Positions 26,448 through 37,303 of a DNA stretch of 51,381 bases are shown one piece after another. Below the pieces are notes generated by a model, which did no database searches, was not told the DNA's origin, and saw only the letters and a list, made by a program, of their open reading frames with translations. The stretch lies in NCBI GenBank assembly GCA_025800215.1, contig JAOXSC010000098.1, forward strand, positions 1 to 51,381, written 5' to 3'. How positions within the stretch are numbered: the stretch's first letter is position 1; the number at the start of each line of letters is the position of its first letter. Origin of the DNA: Marinibacterium sp. GTDB lineage: Bacteria; Pseudomonadota; Alphaproteobacteria; Rhodobacterales; Rhodobacteraceae. Position numbers and translations under genes: made by a program.

Positions 26448-26559
26448 CGGGATCTCCCTGGGCTTGGCCCTGACCCTATGGCCCTGCGCGCCCGATTGCG
26501 ACCCGGAACCTGCGCAATGGCCGTTGCGACGCGCGCGCGCCCAAGGCATTAAGGCGCAG

Positions 26560-27204
26560 ATGGCCAAGCAACTTGATTACCACACGATCCGCGAGATCTT
26601 TACCCGCTTTCACGCGGCCGAGCCCGAACCCAAAGGCGAGCTCGACCATGTGAACGCCTATACGCTCGTGGTGGCGGTGGCGCTGTCGGCGCAGGCCACG
26701 GATGCCGGTGTGAACCGGGCCACGCGCGAGCTGTTCAAGATCGCGGATACGCCGCAGAAGATGCTCGATCTGGGCGAAGAGGCCGTGATCGAGCACATCA
26801 AGACCATCGGCCTTTACCGCAACAAGGCCAAGAACGTCATCAAGCTGAGCCGCATTCTGGTTGACGATTACGGCGGCGAGGTTCCCAATTCCCGCGCTGC
26901 CCTGCAATCGCTGCCCGGCGTGGGGCGCAAGACGGCCAATGTGGTTCTGAACATGTGGTGGCGCCAGCCCGCCCAGGCCGTCGACACCCATATCTTTCGT
27001 CTGGGCAACCGCAGCGGCATCGCGCCGGGCAAGGATGTGGACGCCGTCGAACGCGCCATCGAAGACAATATTCCGGCTGATTTCCAGCTTCATGCGCATC
27101 ACTGGATGATCCTGCACGGGCGCTATCACTGCAAAGCCCGCAAGCCGCAATGCCCCACCTGCCTGATCGCCGATTTGTGCCAATACGAGGACAAGACCCA
27201 ATGA
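26560..27204 (+). CDS. nth: Endonuclease III
   Basis: A 214-residue base-excision DNA glycosylase and AP lyase for oxidised pyrimidines. It carries the helix-hairpin-helix LPGVGRKTANVVLN with the catalytic lysine region, the catalytic aspartate in VDTHIFRLGNR, and the C-terminal [4Fe-4S] loop C-x6-C-x2-C-x5-C (YHCKARKPQCPTCLIADLC). It starts at the ATG at 26560 and overlaps the PfkB kinase gene by four bases (ATGA). It is divergent from the Ada-like gene, so two DNA-repair genes share one regulatory region. Confidence 0.96.
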   Translation: MAKQLDYHTIREIFTRFHAAEPEPKGELDHVNAYTLVVAVALSAQATDAGVNRATRELFKIADTPQKMLDLGEEAVIEHIKTIGLYRNKAKNVIKLSRILVDDYGGEVPNSRAALQSLPGVGRKTANVVLNMWWRQPAQAVDTHIFRLGNRSGIAPGKDVDAVERAIEDNIPADFQLHAHHWMILHGRYHCKARKPQCPTCLIADLCQYEDKTQ

Positions 27205-28193
27205 CCCAATATGACCTGGTCGGCATCGGAAATGCCGTCGTCGACGTGATCGCCCAGGCCGATGACAGCTTTCTTGATCTGATGGGGATCGAAAAGGGCA
27301 TCATGCAGCTGGTCGAAAAGGACCGGGGCGAGGTGCTTTATGCCGCGATGCAGTCGCGCGTGCAGACGCCGGGCGGATCGGTGGCCAACACCATCGCAGG
27401 CGCCGGGGCGTTGGGGCTGAAGACCGGGTTCATCGGGCGGGTCCATGATGACGCGCTTGGCCGGTTCTATGCCCAGGCGATGCAGGATGACGGGGTCGAT
27501 TTTGTCAACGATCCGGTGCCGGAGGGCGATCTGCCCACCTCGCGTTCGATGATCTTCGTGTCGCCCGATGGCGAACGGTCGATGAACACCTATCTGGGGA
27601 TTTCGTCGGATCTGAGCTCGGACGATGTGCCCGCCGACACCGCGTCGCGCGCGCGGCTGATGTTCCTCGAAGGGTATCTGTTCGACAAGGACAAGGGCAA
27701 AGCCGCGTTTCTTGAAGCCGCGCGCACCTGCCGCGAAGGCGGCGGCAAGGCGGGCATCGCCATTTCCGATCCCTTCTGCGTGGACCGTCACCGCGCCGAT
27801 TTCCTGTCACTGATCGGCAATGACATGGACTACGTGATCGGCAACGAAGCCGAAATCCGGTCGCTGTTCGAAACCGACGACACCGAAGCCGCACTGGCCA
27901 AGACCGCCGCCATGTGCCCGCTGGTGGTCTGCACACGCTCGGGCGACGGTGTCACCGCGATCCGGGGCGACGAGCGCGTGGATGTGCCGGTGGCCCCGAT
28001 CACGCCTGTGGATGCCACGGGCGCGGGCGATCAGTTTGCCGCCGGGTTCCTTTACGGGCTGGCCACCGGGCGCGATCTGGAAACCTGCGCGCGCATCGGC
28101 AACCTGTGCGCGGGCGAGGTGATCCGCCATATCGGACCGCGCCCCGAAACCGACATGGGCGCGCTGCTGCGCCAGTCCGGCCTGCTGGGCTGA
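27201..28193 (+). CDS. PfkB-family sugar/adenosine kinase
   Basis: A 330-residue ribokinase-fold kinase. N-terminal features are YDLVGIGNAVVDVIAQADD and TPGGSVANTIAGAGAL; the ATP/anion-hole motif is VDATGAGDQFAAGFLYG with the catalytic aspartate in GAGD. Alphaproteobacterial members are usually annotated as adenosine kinase, converting adenosine to AMP, but other nucleosides or sugars are possible. Its ATG overlaps the nth stop, and a GNAT gene follows after 5 bases, so all three are probably co-transcribed. Confidence 0.9.
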   Translation: MTQYDLVGIGNAVVDVIAQADDSFLDLMGIEKGIMQLVEKDRGEVLYAAMQSRVQTPGGSVANTIAGAGALGLKTGFIGRVHDDALGRFYAQAMQDDGVDFVNDPVPEGDLPTSRSMIFVSPDGERSMNTYLGISSDLSSDDVPADTASRARLMFLEGYLFDKDKGKAAFLEAARTCREGGGKAGIAISDPFCVDRHRADFLSLIGNDMDYVIGNEAEIRSLFETDDTEAALAKTAAMCPLVVCTRSGDGVTAIRGDERVDVPVAPITPVDATGAGDQFAAGFLYGLATGRDLETCARIGNLCAGEVIRHIGPRPETDMGALLRQSGLLG

Positions 28194-28198
28194 CCGGC

Positions 28199-28804
28199 AT
28201 GCTGCGCCCAGGCAAATACCCCGTGGCCGCCGGTCAGCTGCCGGTGGTCATCACCCTGCTGGAAATGACGGAACCCCGGCAGCGCCCCGCGCCTGCGCTG
28301 CCCGAAGGCGTCCGCATCGAGCGCGTCGAATCCCCCACCCCCGACTGGTATCGCGACCTGTTTCGCCGGGTGGGCGGGGAAACCTGGCTGTGGTTTTCGC
28401 GCCTGGCGCTGGATGATACCGCGCTGGCCGCGATCCTGACTGCGCAGGGCACCGAGATTTACGCGCTGACGCAGGATGGCCGCGCCGAAGGGCTGCTGGA
28501 GCTCGCCTTTGACACCGATGGCGGCTGCGAGCTGGCCTTTTTCGGTCTCACGCCCGCGACGATCGGCAGCGGTCTGGGCCGGGCCCTGATGGATTTTGCC
28601 ATCACCCGCGCCTGGCAGGCCCCGATCACGCGGTTTCACCTGCAGACCTGCACCGCAGACAGCCCTCAGGCACTGCCGTTCTACCTGCGCAGCGGCTTTG
28701 CCGTCTATGGCCGTCAGGTCGAAGTGTTCGACGACCCCCGTCTGACCGGCATCCTGCCCCAAAGCGCGGGTCCCCACATGCCGATCACCCCGGCCAAAGG
28801 CTGA
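28199..28804 (+). CDS. GNAT-family N-acetyltransferase
   Basis: A 201-residue protein with a GNAT fold; the acetyl-CoA binding region is probably FGLTPATIGSGLGRALMDFA, and the terminal beta-strand region is ALPFYLRSGFAVYGRQVEVF. It follows the PfkB gene with a 5-base gap and is likely the third gene of the nth operon. Substrate is unknown. Codon use matches its neighbours. Confidence 0.85.
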   Translation: MLRPGKYPVAAGQLPVVITLLEMTEPRQRPAPALPEGVRIERVESPTPDWYRDLFRRVGGETWLWFSRLALDDTALAAILTAQGTEIYALTQDGRAEGLLELAFDTDGGCELAFFGLTPATIGSGLGRALMDFAITRAWQAPITRFHLQTCTADSPQALPFYLRSGFAVYGRQVEVFDDPRLTGILPQSAGPHMPITPAKG

Positions 28805-28866
28805 TCGCCCGACCCCGTGGCAGACGCGAACACGCGCCCGCACAATACCCCAATCGGCGACAATGC

Positions 28867-28895
28867 GCTATTTTCGGAATTGAATGCGAAATAGC
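28867..28895. promoter_or_regulatory. Inverted repeat upstream of secreted-protein gene
   Basis: GCTATTT (28867-28873) and AAATAGC (28889-28895) are a 7-base inverted repeat 15 bases apart, about 100 bases before the next gene start. The local AT-rich stretch is unusual here. It may be an operator or promoter element; the factor is unknown. Confidence 0.35.
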
Positions 28896-28997
28896 ACGGA
28901 AAAGCGGTTCCCCCTATTGCAATTGCGTCTTAGGGTCGTCCTGCCGGGATGGTCCCGGCGCATTCAGTTTCGGAATTTGGTTGAAAGGGAACCCATC

Positions 28998-29528
28998 ATG
29001 GCAACCAAGTCTATTCTCTCGGCTCTTGTTGTGGCTGGCGTCACGGCGTCCGCGGCTTTTGCATCCGATGCCGTTCTGCCGTCGCAGGATTCGGTGTTTG
29101 AAAAATGGGGCGATGCAGAGGGCTGGACCGTCTTTGTCGACACCACCCGCAAATCCTGCCTGATCGAGCGCACGGACGACAATGCCAACGTCGTGCAGAT
29201 GGGGCTGACGGCGGATCATTCGCTGGGCTATCTGGGCGTGTTCACCAAGGCCGACATCGACCTCAAAGGCAGCAACGAACAGATCATCGTCGCCCTGGGC
29301 GACAATATCTATGCCGGCGAAGCTCATAAGAAAACCAAGCACCTGGCCGATGGCTACAAGGGCGGCTATCTGCTGACCGACAGCCCCGAATTCGTCGAAG
29401 ACGTGATGAAACAGCATGTCATGATCGTCTTCCCCGAAAAGGAATTCGCGTTTGCGATCAACCTTGATGGCACCTTCAAGGCGATCGAAGCCGCCACCAA
29501 GTGCAACGAAGAACAACTGGGCGGCTAA
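28998..29528 (+). CDS. Secreted hypothetical protein (176 residues)
   Basis: An unrecognised protein with a clear Sec signal peptide, cleaved after SAAFA at about residue 22, so it is likely periplasmic. The mature part is acidic and soluble, with a WTVFVDTTRKSCLIERTDDN segment and a second cysteine in TKCNEEQ near the C-terminus; the two may form a disulfide bond. A good ribosome-binding site (GAAAGGGA) precedes the ATG at 28998. It stands alone, with an inverted repeat upstream and a hairpin downstream. No catalytic motif is visible. Confidence 0.85.
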   Translation: MATKSILSALVVAGVTASAAFASDAVLPSQDSVFEKWGDAEGWTVFVDTTRKSCLIERTDDNANVVQMGLTADHSLGYLGVFTKADIDLKGSNEQIIVALGDNIYAGEAHKKTKHLADGYKGGYLLTDSPEFVEDVMKQHVMIVFPEKEFAFAINLDGTFKAIEAATKCNEEQLGG

Positions 29529-29538
29529 CCCCGCCTTT

Positions 29539-29571
29539 GGCTGGCGCCCGCGTCGCAGTGCAGCGCCAGCC
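29539..29571. terminator. Hairpin between the secreted protein and rppH
   Basis: GGCTGGCGC (29539-29547) and GCGCCAGCC (29563-29571) form a perfect 9-base-pair stem with a 15-base loop between two convergent genes. It may serve both. No clear thymidine run follows on either side. Confidence 0.55.
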
Positions 29572-29579
29572 GAACCCGA

Positions 29580-30071
29580 CTACAGCGGTTTGAGAAGCGG
29601 CCCAAGCTCGGCCACGACCTGCATGTATACCTCGCGTTTGAAGGCCACGATGCCATCGACCAGCTGATCGGGATCCTGCCATTTCCAACGCGCGAATTCG
29701 GGATGATCGGTTTCGATATTCACCTGATCATCACGCCCCGAATACCGCATCAGATACCATTTCTGTTTCTGACCGCGATATTTGCCTTTCCAGATCTTTC
29801 CCATCAGATCGTCCGGCAGATCATAGGTCAGCCAATCGGCGGTTTCGGCAATGATCTCGACCAGATCCTCAGTGACCCCGGTTTCTTCCCAGAGCTCGCG
29901 CAGGGCGGCCGCGCGCGGATCTTCGCCCTTGTCGATCCCGCCCTGCGGCATCTGCCAGGCTTCGACATATTTGTCATTGCGCTGGCCCACGAAAATGCGC
30001 CCTTCGGCGTTCATCAGCATCACGCCCACGCAGGGACGATAGGGCAGTTTGGCGATGTCTTCGGGGGTCAT
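29580..30071 (-). CDS. rppH: RNA pyrophosphohydrolase
   Basis: A 163-residue Nudix hydrolase that removes pyrophosphate from the 5' end of mRNA and starts decay. The Nudix box spans Gly44 to Val66 ([20 protein letters not shown]), with the required Arg58-Glu59 and Glu62-Glu63. The N-terminal [20 protein letters not shown] and the C-terminal FKREVY motif are typical of RppH rather than other Nudix proteins. ATG at 30071 follows AGGAGCC. Confidence 0.94.
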   Translation of the reverse strand: MTPEDIAKLPYRPCVGVMLMNAEGRIFVGQRNDKYVEAWQMPQGGIDKGEDPRAAALRELWEETGVTEDLVEIIAETADWLTYDLPDDLMGKIWKGKYRGQKQKWYLMRYSGRDDQVNIETDHPEFARWKWQDPDQLVDGIVAFKREVYMQVVAELGPLLKPL

Positions 30072-30210
30072 GGCGGCTCCTGTTGTGGCGGCATGCCCTG
30101 TTTATCGCCCCGCCACCTGCGCGCAAGCCCCGCAGACGCCCGTGCGCGCCGCGCGCTTGACGCGGCGTAGCCCACGCCCATTGTCTGACATTACGCAGGG
30201 TTGGGGATGA

Positions 30211-32286
<2,076 letters not shown>

Positions 32287-32296
32287 TCACGCCCCG

Positions 32297-32325
32297 GCCC
32301 CTGCCCGCATCAGCAGGGCGGGGGC
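32297..32325 (+). terminator. Terminator after fadH
   Basis: GCCCCTGCCC (32297-32306) pairs with GGGCGGGGGC (32316-32325), one G-U pair included, around a 9-base loop. TGTCTTTC follows, giving a moderate Rho-independent signal between convergent genes. Confidence 0.6.
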
Positions 32326-32331
32326 TGTCTT

Positions 32332-33036
32332 TCACCCGTCAAACACGTATCTGCGGCCCGCAACACTGACCTGTGGCGGCTGGCCGGTGGTTTCGAACAG
32401 GTCATACCCTTCCTTGAAATTGCGCCAGGTGTCGTACCAGCGATGGTCGCTTTCGCGGGCCATCCGTTCATCGGTCATGCGAAAGGGAAAGGCATGCACC
32501 GGCACCGCGCGCTGGCCTGCGTTCTGGGCGGCTTCGACGATGCGATAGATCTCTTCAATGCCGCGATCGGTCATGGCATAGCAGCCCGCCGACACGCAGT
32601 CTCCATGGATCATCAGATAGCTGCCGGTGCGCCCATGGGCGCGGTCATAGGCATTGGGAAAGCCCAGGTTGAACGACAGGTGATAGCGGCTGTTGGGATT
32701 CATGGCCGACCGCGCAACGCTGTAGAACCCTTCGGGGGCCTGCCGGTCGCCTTCCTTCAGCTTTGGGCCAAGCGCGCCGGAATAGCGGCAGATCGGATAG
32801 GTCTTGAACAGCCGATACCCCGCATCGTCCTGCAACCACAGCTCAAGCGTGGCGTCTTCCTTGAAGACGCGGATGAAGGCGGGCGCGCCCAGATCCAGCC
32901 CCGCCTCATCGAGCTGCACCGCAAGCGGGCGATCATCCACCGCCGGCGGGCGCACCAGCCCGTCGGGCAGCGGCAGCGCCAGATAAAGTGCCATCAGCGT
33001 CACAAACAGAACCGTCATCAAGACCACCCGTCGCAT
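32332..33036 (-). CDS. L,D-transpeptidase (YafK/ErfK-like)
   Basis: A 234-residue protein with an N-terminal membrane anchor or signal (LMTVLFVTLMALYLALPLP) and a YkuD-type L,D-transpeptidase domain. The catalytic site is HGDCVSAGCYAMTD, where the second cysteine is the nucleophile. These enzymes form 3-3 peptidoglycan cross-links or attach or release proteins at the cell wall; the YafK group is linked to release of Braun lipoprotein in E. coli. ATG at 33036. It is probably separate from the next leftward genes. Confidence 0.9.
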   Translation of the reverse strand: MRRVVLMTVLFVTLMALYLALPLPDGLVRPPAVDDRPLAVQLDEAGLDLGAPAFIRVFKEDATLELWLQDDAGYRLFKTYPICRYSGALGPKLKEGDRQAPEGFYSVARSAMNPNSRYHLSFNLGFPNAYDRAHGRTGSYLMIHGDCVSAGCYAMTDRGIEEIYRIVEAAQNAGQRAVPVHAFPFRMTDERMARESDHRWYDTWRNFKEGYDLFETTGQPPQVSVAGRRYVFDG

Positions 33037-33072
33037 TGCACCTGTCCGGCCCCAGCCCGGAGACCTTTACTG

Positions 33073-33426
33073 TTAATCGTCATCGCCATGAGCGCGCCGG
33101 CTGTCGGCCGGGGCCTCGGCACGGTCTGTCATGCCATAGTCGCGCAACACATGTGCCACCCGCAACCGATACCCTGCAAAAAGCCCGTCCCGCCCCCGCG
33201 CCTGTGCGCTGCGATGAGCCACAAGCTGACGCCAGCGGGCCACCGCGGCTTCGTCTTCGAAAAAGGACAGCGACAGCAGCTTGTCGGGGTTGGTGAGGCT
33301 TTGAAAGCGTTCCACCGACACAAAGCCTTCGACCTCGTGCACCAGGGGGCGCATTTCGGCGGCGACATCCAGATAGTCGGCCTGACGCCCCGGCGCAGGT
33401 TCAACTTCGAAAATGACGGCGATCAT
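33073..33426 (-). CDS. ABM-domain (antibiotic biosynthesis monooxygenase-like) protein
   Basis: A 117-residue small dimeric alpha/beta-barrel type protein. Features are MIAVIFEVEPAPGRQADYLD and VEGFVSVERFQSLTNPDKLL. Such proteins bind or oxidise aromatic or heme-like compounds, but many have no proven activity. The ATG at 33426 gives the typical N-terminus; longer reading upstream is not supported. It lies between the L,D-transpeptidase and the OmpA gene, all leftward. Confidence 0.85.
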   Translation of the reverse strand: MIAVIFEVEPAPGRQADYLDVAAEMRPLVHEVEGFVSVERFQSLTNPDKLLSLSFFEDEAAVARWRQLVAHRSAQARGRDGLFAGYRLRVAHVLRDYGMTDRAEAPADSRRAHGDDD

Positions 33427-33487
33427 GGGCAGGCTCCTGTAATCCGGCTGGCCCCGACACCCTGCCATGCCGGGGGCAGGATGCAAA

Positions 33488-34408
33488 TCACGGGCTGGTC
33501 AGCAGCACGACCTCGACCCGGCGATTGGCGGCCTGACCTGCGGCGCTGCGCAGGCTGTTGAGGGGCGACAGGTATCCCACGCCTTCGGCTTCGATCCTGT
33601 CAGGGGCGATGCCGTAATCGGCCACCAGCCGCGCCTTGACCGACTGCGCCCGCGCCCGTGACACGCGGATGTTCACATCCAGCGATCCGCTCAGATCCGT
33701 ATGCCCCACAAGGGCGATGCGCAGCGCGGGCAGCTTGGCCATCCGGTCAGCCAGCAGATCAAGCGAGGCATAGGGCCCATCGCCCAGATCGGTCGAACCG
33801 CTGGCAAAGTTGAGATCCTCAAGCACGCCATAGCCCATCGCATCAAGTTCCCCCGCCAGATCACCCGAGCGCGGCGCTGCTGCGGGGGCGGACGGTACCG
33901 GCGCGGCGGCCTCTTCGGTCAGCGTGGCACCGGGAAAGACCTGGGTTTGCTGCACCCAGACGGCGGCGGGTCCGCGGCTGACCAGCAGGTTCACGATCTC
34001 TTCGCCGCGCCGGGCCGACACGGTCTGAAAATCGCGCAGATCCACATACATGTCGGGGGCCGGGATCACCGACAGCGCATAGCGGAAATCGAAGCCCCCG
34101 CAATTGCGGTCCACGCAATCGAGCACGATGTCGAACCCGTCAGCCTTGAGCGCGTCGATCAGGGGCGCGCTGGCCTGCAGCGTTGTCAGAGCACTGCTTT
34201 CGATACGCCAGCTGCGCTGTTCAAGCCGCCCGTCGATCACATCGACGGGCACGCGCGTGCCATCCCACACGCCCACCGGCAGGTCATAGCGCCCGCGTTC
34301 CAGCACCCGTTCACTGACCGGGCGCGCCGATGGCGGCAGTGGCAGCACCTGCGCCGCCGCCGGGCCGCCCATCAGGCCGGCCAATACCGCAAGGGCCCAG
34401 ATCCGCAT
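33488..34408 (-). CDS. OmpA-family envelope protein
   Basis: A 306-residue exported protein with a signal peptide cut at about GGPAAA, a unique N-terminal half, and a C-terminal OmpA-like peptidoglycan-binding domain (NFASGSTDLGDGPYASLD, LVGHTDLSGSLDVN, VSRARAQSVKARL, QAANRRVEVV). The N-terminal half contains two cysteines in DCVDRNCGGFDF. The start codon overlaps the stop of the AhpD-like gene by one base. It should bind the cell wall in the periplasm; no further role is visible. Confidence 0.88.
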   Translation of the reverse strand: MRIWALAVLAGLMGGPAAAQVLPLPPSARPVSERVLERGRYDLPVGVWDGTRVPVDVIDGRLEQRSWRIESSALTTLQASAPLIDALKADGFDIVLDCVDRNCGGFDFRYALSVIPAPDMYVDLRDFQTVSARRGEEIVNLLVSRGPAAVWVQQTQVFPGATLTEEAAAPVPSAPAAAPRSGDLAGELDAMGYGVLEDLNFASGSTDLGDGPYASLDLLADRMAKLPALRIALVGHTDLSGSLDVNIRVSRARAQSVKARLVADYGIAPDRIEAEGVGYLSPLNSLRSAAGQAANRRVEVVLLTSP

Positions 34409-34983
34409 CAGCGCGCCTGCGCGTGATAGTCGTCATTGGGGCGCATGCCCGTGGCGCTGGCCACCCGGTTGGTCATGTTGAAGAACGCGGCCACATTGGC
34501 AATGTCCCAGATGTCGCGATCGGAAAACCCGTGATCGCGCAGCGCCTGGCGGTCGGGCTCTTCCACGGTGGCGGATGCGCGGGTCACCTTGGCCGCAAAA
34601 TCCAGCATCGCGCGCTGGCGCGGATCCAGAGGCGCCACCCGGTAGTTCATCACCAGCATTTCCCCCAGCATGGGATCGCCCGACAGCGCGCGCACCGCCG
34701 CGCCATGCGCCACAAGACAATAGAAACAGCCATTGATCGACGACACCACCACCGCAATCATCTCGCGTTCCAGCTTGCTCAGGGCGCTGTCGCCCAGCAT
34801 CAGGTCGTTGTAAAGCGCTGTGAACGTGTTCAGCTTGTCAATGTCGAACGCATGGGCCGTCAGCACATTGGGGATCATCCCCAGCTTTTCGGTGCAGATG
34901 TCGAAATAGCGCTGCGTGGCCTCGGGCAGCGGGTCCACCATCGGCAAATCAAGCGCTGTGGGGCGGTCGGTTGAGGTCGCCAT
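34408..34983 (-). CDS. AhpD-like peroxidase-related protein (carboxymuconolactone decarboxylase family)
   Basis: A 191-residue alkylhydroperoxidase D-like protein. It shows the core redox motif CFYCLVAHG, a CxxC followed by the proton-relay histidine, and the typical C-terminal RHxF-like region around FSDRDIWDIANVAAFFNMTNR. It could reduce peroxides through a lipoamide-type partner. The ATG at 34983 is preferred because AGGA lies nine bases upstream; an ATG at 34989 is possible. It is co-transcribed with the OmpA gene and the upstream GNAT gene. Confidence 0.9.
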   Translation of the reverse strand: MATSTDRPTALDLPMVDPLPEATQRYFDICTEKLGMIPNVLTAHAFDIDKLNTFTALYNDLMLGDSALSKLEREMIAVVVSSINGCFYCLVAHGAAVRALSGDPMLGEMLVMNYRVAPLDPRQRAMLDFAAKVTRASATVEEPDRQALRDHGFSDRDIWDIANVAAFFNMTNRVASATGMRPNDDYHAQAR

Positions 34984-34989
34984 GATCAT

Positions 34990-35706
34990 CTATCCTTTGA
35001 CTTTGATACGATAGTGATACGCGCCGTCGGGCCGCATGCCCAGAGACGTATAGAGCCCGCAGGCCGCAACATTGGCCGTGGTGCACATCACCGTCATCTC
35101 ATGCGCGCCCTGCCCGGCGGCCCAGTGTGCCGCCTGCCGCATCATCCATGCGCCCAGCCCCCGGCGGCGGGCGCGGGCACGGATGTCCAGCGCATGCACC
35201 ATGGCCACCCCGTCATGGATCGCGACAAACCCGGCCCCGGCAGGTTTTTCGTCGATGCGCCCCAGGATCGCGGTTTTGGGCCCTGCGGCACGCGCCATCA
35301 CCTCAAGCCGGGCGGGGCCGATGCCACCTTCGGCCCAGATCTCGGCCATGATGACCAATGGCTCCCAGACCACAAAGGTGGTGACGGGCGGGATCGGACG
35401 GTCGGTCAGCTGCGCCACCGGGCAGCGAAAGACGGTCACCGGGTCGATGACCGCATAGCCGCGCGCCGCGAGCCAGCGGTCAAGCTGCGCATCCTGCGGA
35501 CGGATCATGAACAGCTGTTCCTGCCCAAGCGCCTGCTGGGCGGTCTCGGCATCGGCAATGTCGCCTTCGCTCGGCGGCGCGGCGGCGGTGACGGCCGACA
35601 CCCGTTTGCCGCCGCCCTGCCCGTCGCGCAGCAGCCACGGCCCATGCCGCTGCATAGCAGCGGCAGGCCAGGTTGCGTCGATGACGTCAAAGATCGCGGG
35701 CGTCAT
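34990..35706 (-). CDS. GNAT-family N-acetyltransferase
   Basis: A 238-residue protein with a C-terminal GNAT domain; the acetyl-CoA loop is DIRARARRRGLGAWMMRQAA, and the last beta-strand region has ACGLYTSLGMRPDGAYHYRI. The N-terminal half is divergent. Its ATG overlaps the stop of the upstream CinA-type gene by four bases, so the two are translated together. Substrate unknown. Confidence 0.85.
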   Translation of the reverse strand: MTPAIFDVIDATWPAAAMQRHGPWLLRDGQGGGKRVSAVTAAAPPSEGDIADAETAQQALGQEQLFMIRPQDAQLDRWLAARGYAVIDPVTVFRCPVAQLTDRPIPPVTTFVVWEPLVIMAEIWAEGGIGPARLEVMARAAGPKTAILGRIDEKPAGAGFVAIHDGVAMVHALDIRARARRRGLGAWMMRQAAHWAAGQGAHEMTVMCTTANVAACGLYTSLGMRPDGAYHYRIKVKG

Positions 35707-36425
35707 AGACCCAGATCGCGGGCCAGCCCGGTGATCGCTGCATCAATGCGCGCACCATCGGTGCCGCGAACCACCACATTGGCCCCGAACGCCCCGTTGA
35801 GCTGGAACGGATAGCAGCCGATGGACAGATCCGGGAACTCTTCGGCCAGCGCACCAAGGGGTGCGGCGATTTCGCCTTCGGGGCGGTCCACCCGCAGCGT
35901 CTGCGACAGCAGCGGCGCGCCGCCCGTCAGCGTGGGCAGCAGGCTGGCCACCATGGCCTGGAACACCGACGGCACCCCCGCCATCACATAGACGTTTTCG
36001 ATGACAAAGCCCGGCGCGGTCGAGACCGGGTTGTCGATCAGCGCCGCCCCGTCGGGGATGCGCGCCATGCGCTGGCGCGCCTCGTTGAACTCGAGCCCCG
36101 CCCGGTCATAGTGGGCCTGCAGCAACGCGCGCGCGTCGTCGCGCACACCGATGGGCGTGTCAAAGGCCGCCGCCACGCAATCGGCGGTGATGTCGTCATG
36201 GGTGGGCCCGATGCCACCGCTGGTAAACACATGGTCGAACGCCCCCGACAGCGCCCGCACCGCCGCGATGATCGCGTCGCGGTCATCGCTGACCACGCGG
36301 ACCTCGGCCAGGATGATGCCGTGCTTGGTCAGCTCTCCAGCCAGGTGGTACATATTGGCGTCGCGGGTGCGCCCCGACAGGATTTCATCCCCGATCACGA
36401 GCATGGCGGCGGTTGGATTGGGCAT
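35703..36425 (-). CDS. CinA/MoCF-type molybdopterin-binding domain protein
   Basis: A 240-residue protein with the MoCF_biosynth domain of CinA and MoaB/MogA (AMLVIGDEILSGRTRDANMY, TSGGIGPTHDDITADCVA). It lacks the C-terminal NMN-deamidase half of full-length CinA. The role may be a pterin or nucleotide pyrophosphatase, but the biochemical function of the short form is not settled. The ATG at 36425 has AAAGGA upstream. It is the first gene of a leftward operon with the GNAT, AhpD-like and OmpA genes, and diverges from sfsA. Confidence 0.88.
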   Translation of the reverse strand: MPNPTAAMLVIGDEILSGRTRDANMYHLAGELTKHGIILAEVRVVSDDRDAIIAAVRALSGAFDHVFTSGGIGPTHDDITADCVAAAFDTPIGVRDDARALLQAHYDRAGLEFNEARQRMARIPDGAALIDNPVSTAPGFVIENVYVMAGVPSVFQAMVASLLPTLTGGAPLLSQTLRVDRPEGEIAAPLGALAEEFPDLSIGCYPFQLNGAFGANVVVRGTDGARIDAAITGLARDLGL

Positions 36426-36538
36426 GATCGGGTCCTTTCCCTGCAAATTGTCCATTCCGAAAATATCCCCCCCGCTGGCGGCGGCAAGCACGAACCGCCC
36501 CTTTCCCCTGCGGCGGCTCTGCCCTAAGCTTTGTGGCC

Positions 36539-37288
36539 ATGAAATTTGCAACCCCGCTTGTCCCCGCCACCCTTCTGCGCCGCTACAAACGCTTTCTGGC
36601 CGATTGCAGGCTGGAAGACGGGCGCGAGATCACCGCCCATTGCGCCAATCCGGGATCCATGATGGGCCTGGCCGAACCGGGCATGCGGATCTGGCTGGAA
36701 CCCAATGACGACCCGCGCAAAAAGCTGAAATTCGGCTGGCGGTTGGTCGAACATGACAGCGGCGCCTTCACGGGCGTGGACACATCCGTGCCCAACCGCG
36801 CCCTGCGCGACGCGCTGAGCGCCCGCGCCCTGCCCGCCTTTGCCGCCTATGACCGGGTCCGCCCCGAGGTCAAGTTCGCCGAAAAAAGCCGGGTGGATTT
36901 CCTGTTGCAGGGCGACGGGCTGCCCGATCTTTATCTTGAGGTCAAAAGCGTCACGCTTTGCCGTCAGCCGGGGCTGGCCGAATTCCCCGACAGCGTCACC
37001 GCGCGCGGCGCCCGACATCTGGAGGATCTGTCGCGCATGATCGGGGAAGGGCACCGCGCGGCCATGCTCTATCTGGTGCAGCGCACCGACTGCACGCAGA
37101 TGACCATCGCGCGCGATCTCGATCCTGCCTATGCGGCGGCCTTTGATGCGGCGCGGGCGGCCGGGGTTGACATCACCTGCTTTGCCACCCAGATCACACC
37201 TGCCGAGATCGTGGTCGACCCCACGCCACTGCCGGTTCTGGCAGATGTGAACGGCGCACCTCTGGCGCTTTTTGCGCAAGAGGCGTAA
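36539..37288 (+). CDS. sfsA: Sugar fermentation stimulation protein SfsA
   Basis: SfsA, 249 residues, a nuclease-fold, DNA-binding protein first linked to maltose gene expression in E. coli; its molecular role is still debated. Conserved motifs are YKRFLADC, HCANPGSMMG, DYLLQ-like DFLLQGDGLPDLYLEVKSVT and FPDSVTARGARHLEDL. The ATG at 36539 was chosen over the GTG at 36533. It is followed 15 bases later by map, a frequent pair in this order of bacteria. Confidence 0.94.
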   Translation: MKFATPLVPATLLRRYKRFLADCRLEDGREITAHCANPGSMMGLAEPGMRIWLEPNDDPRKKLKFGWRLVEHDSGAFTGVDTSVPNRALRDALSARALPAFAAYDRVRPEVKFAEKSRVDFLLQGDGLPDLYLEVKSVTLCRQPGLAEFPDSVTARGARHLEDLSRMIGEGHRAAMLYLVQRTDCTQMTIARDLDPAYAAAFDAARAAGVDITCFATQITPAEIVVDPTPLPVLADVNGAPLALFAQEA

Positions 37289-37303
37289 ATACAGGAAAAA
37301 TTC

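Noticed and set aside
30157-30190. TTGACG as a -35 box for fadH
   Set aside because: The matching -10 (ATTGTC at 17 bases) is too poor to support a promoter.
33460-33480. Hairpin CCTGCC/GGCAGG between the OmpA and ABM genes
   Set aside because: Only six pairs and no thymidine run; too weak for a terminator call in this GC-rich background.
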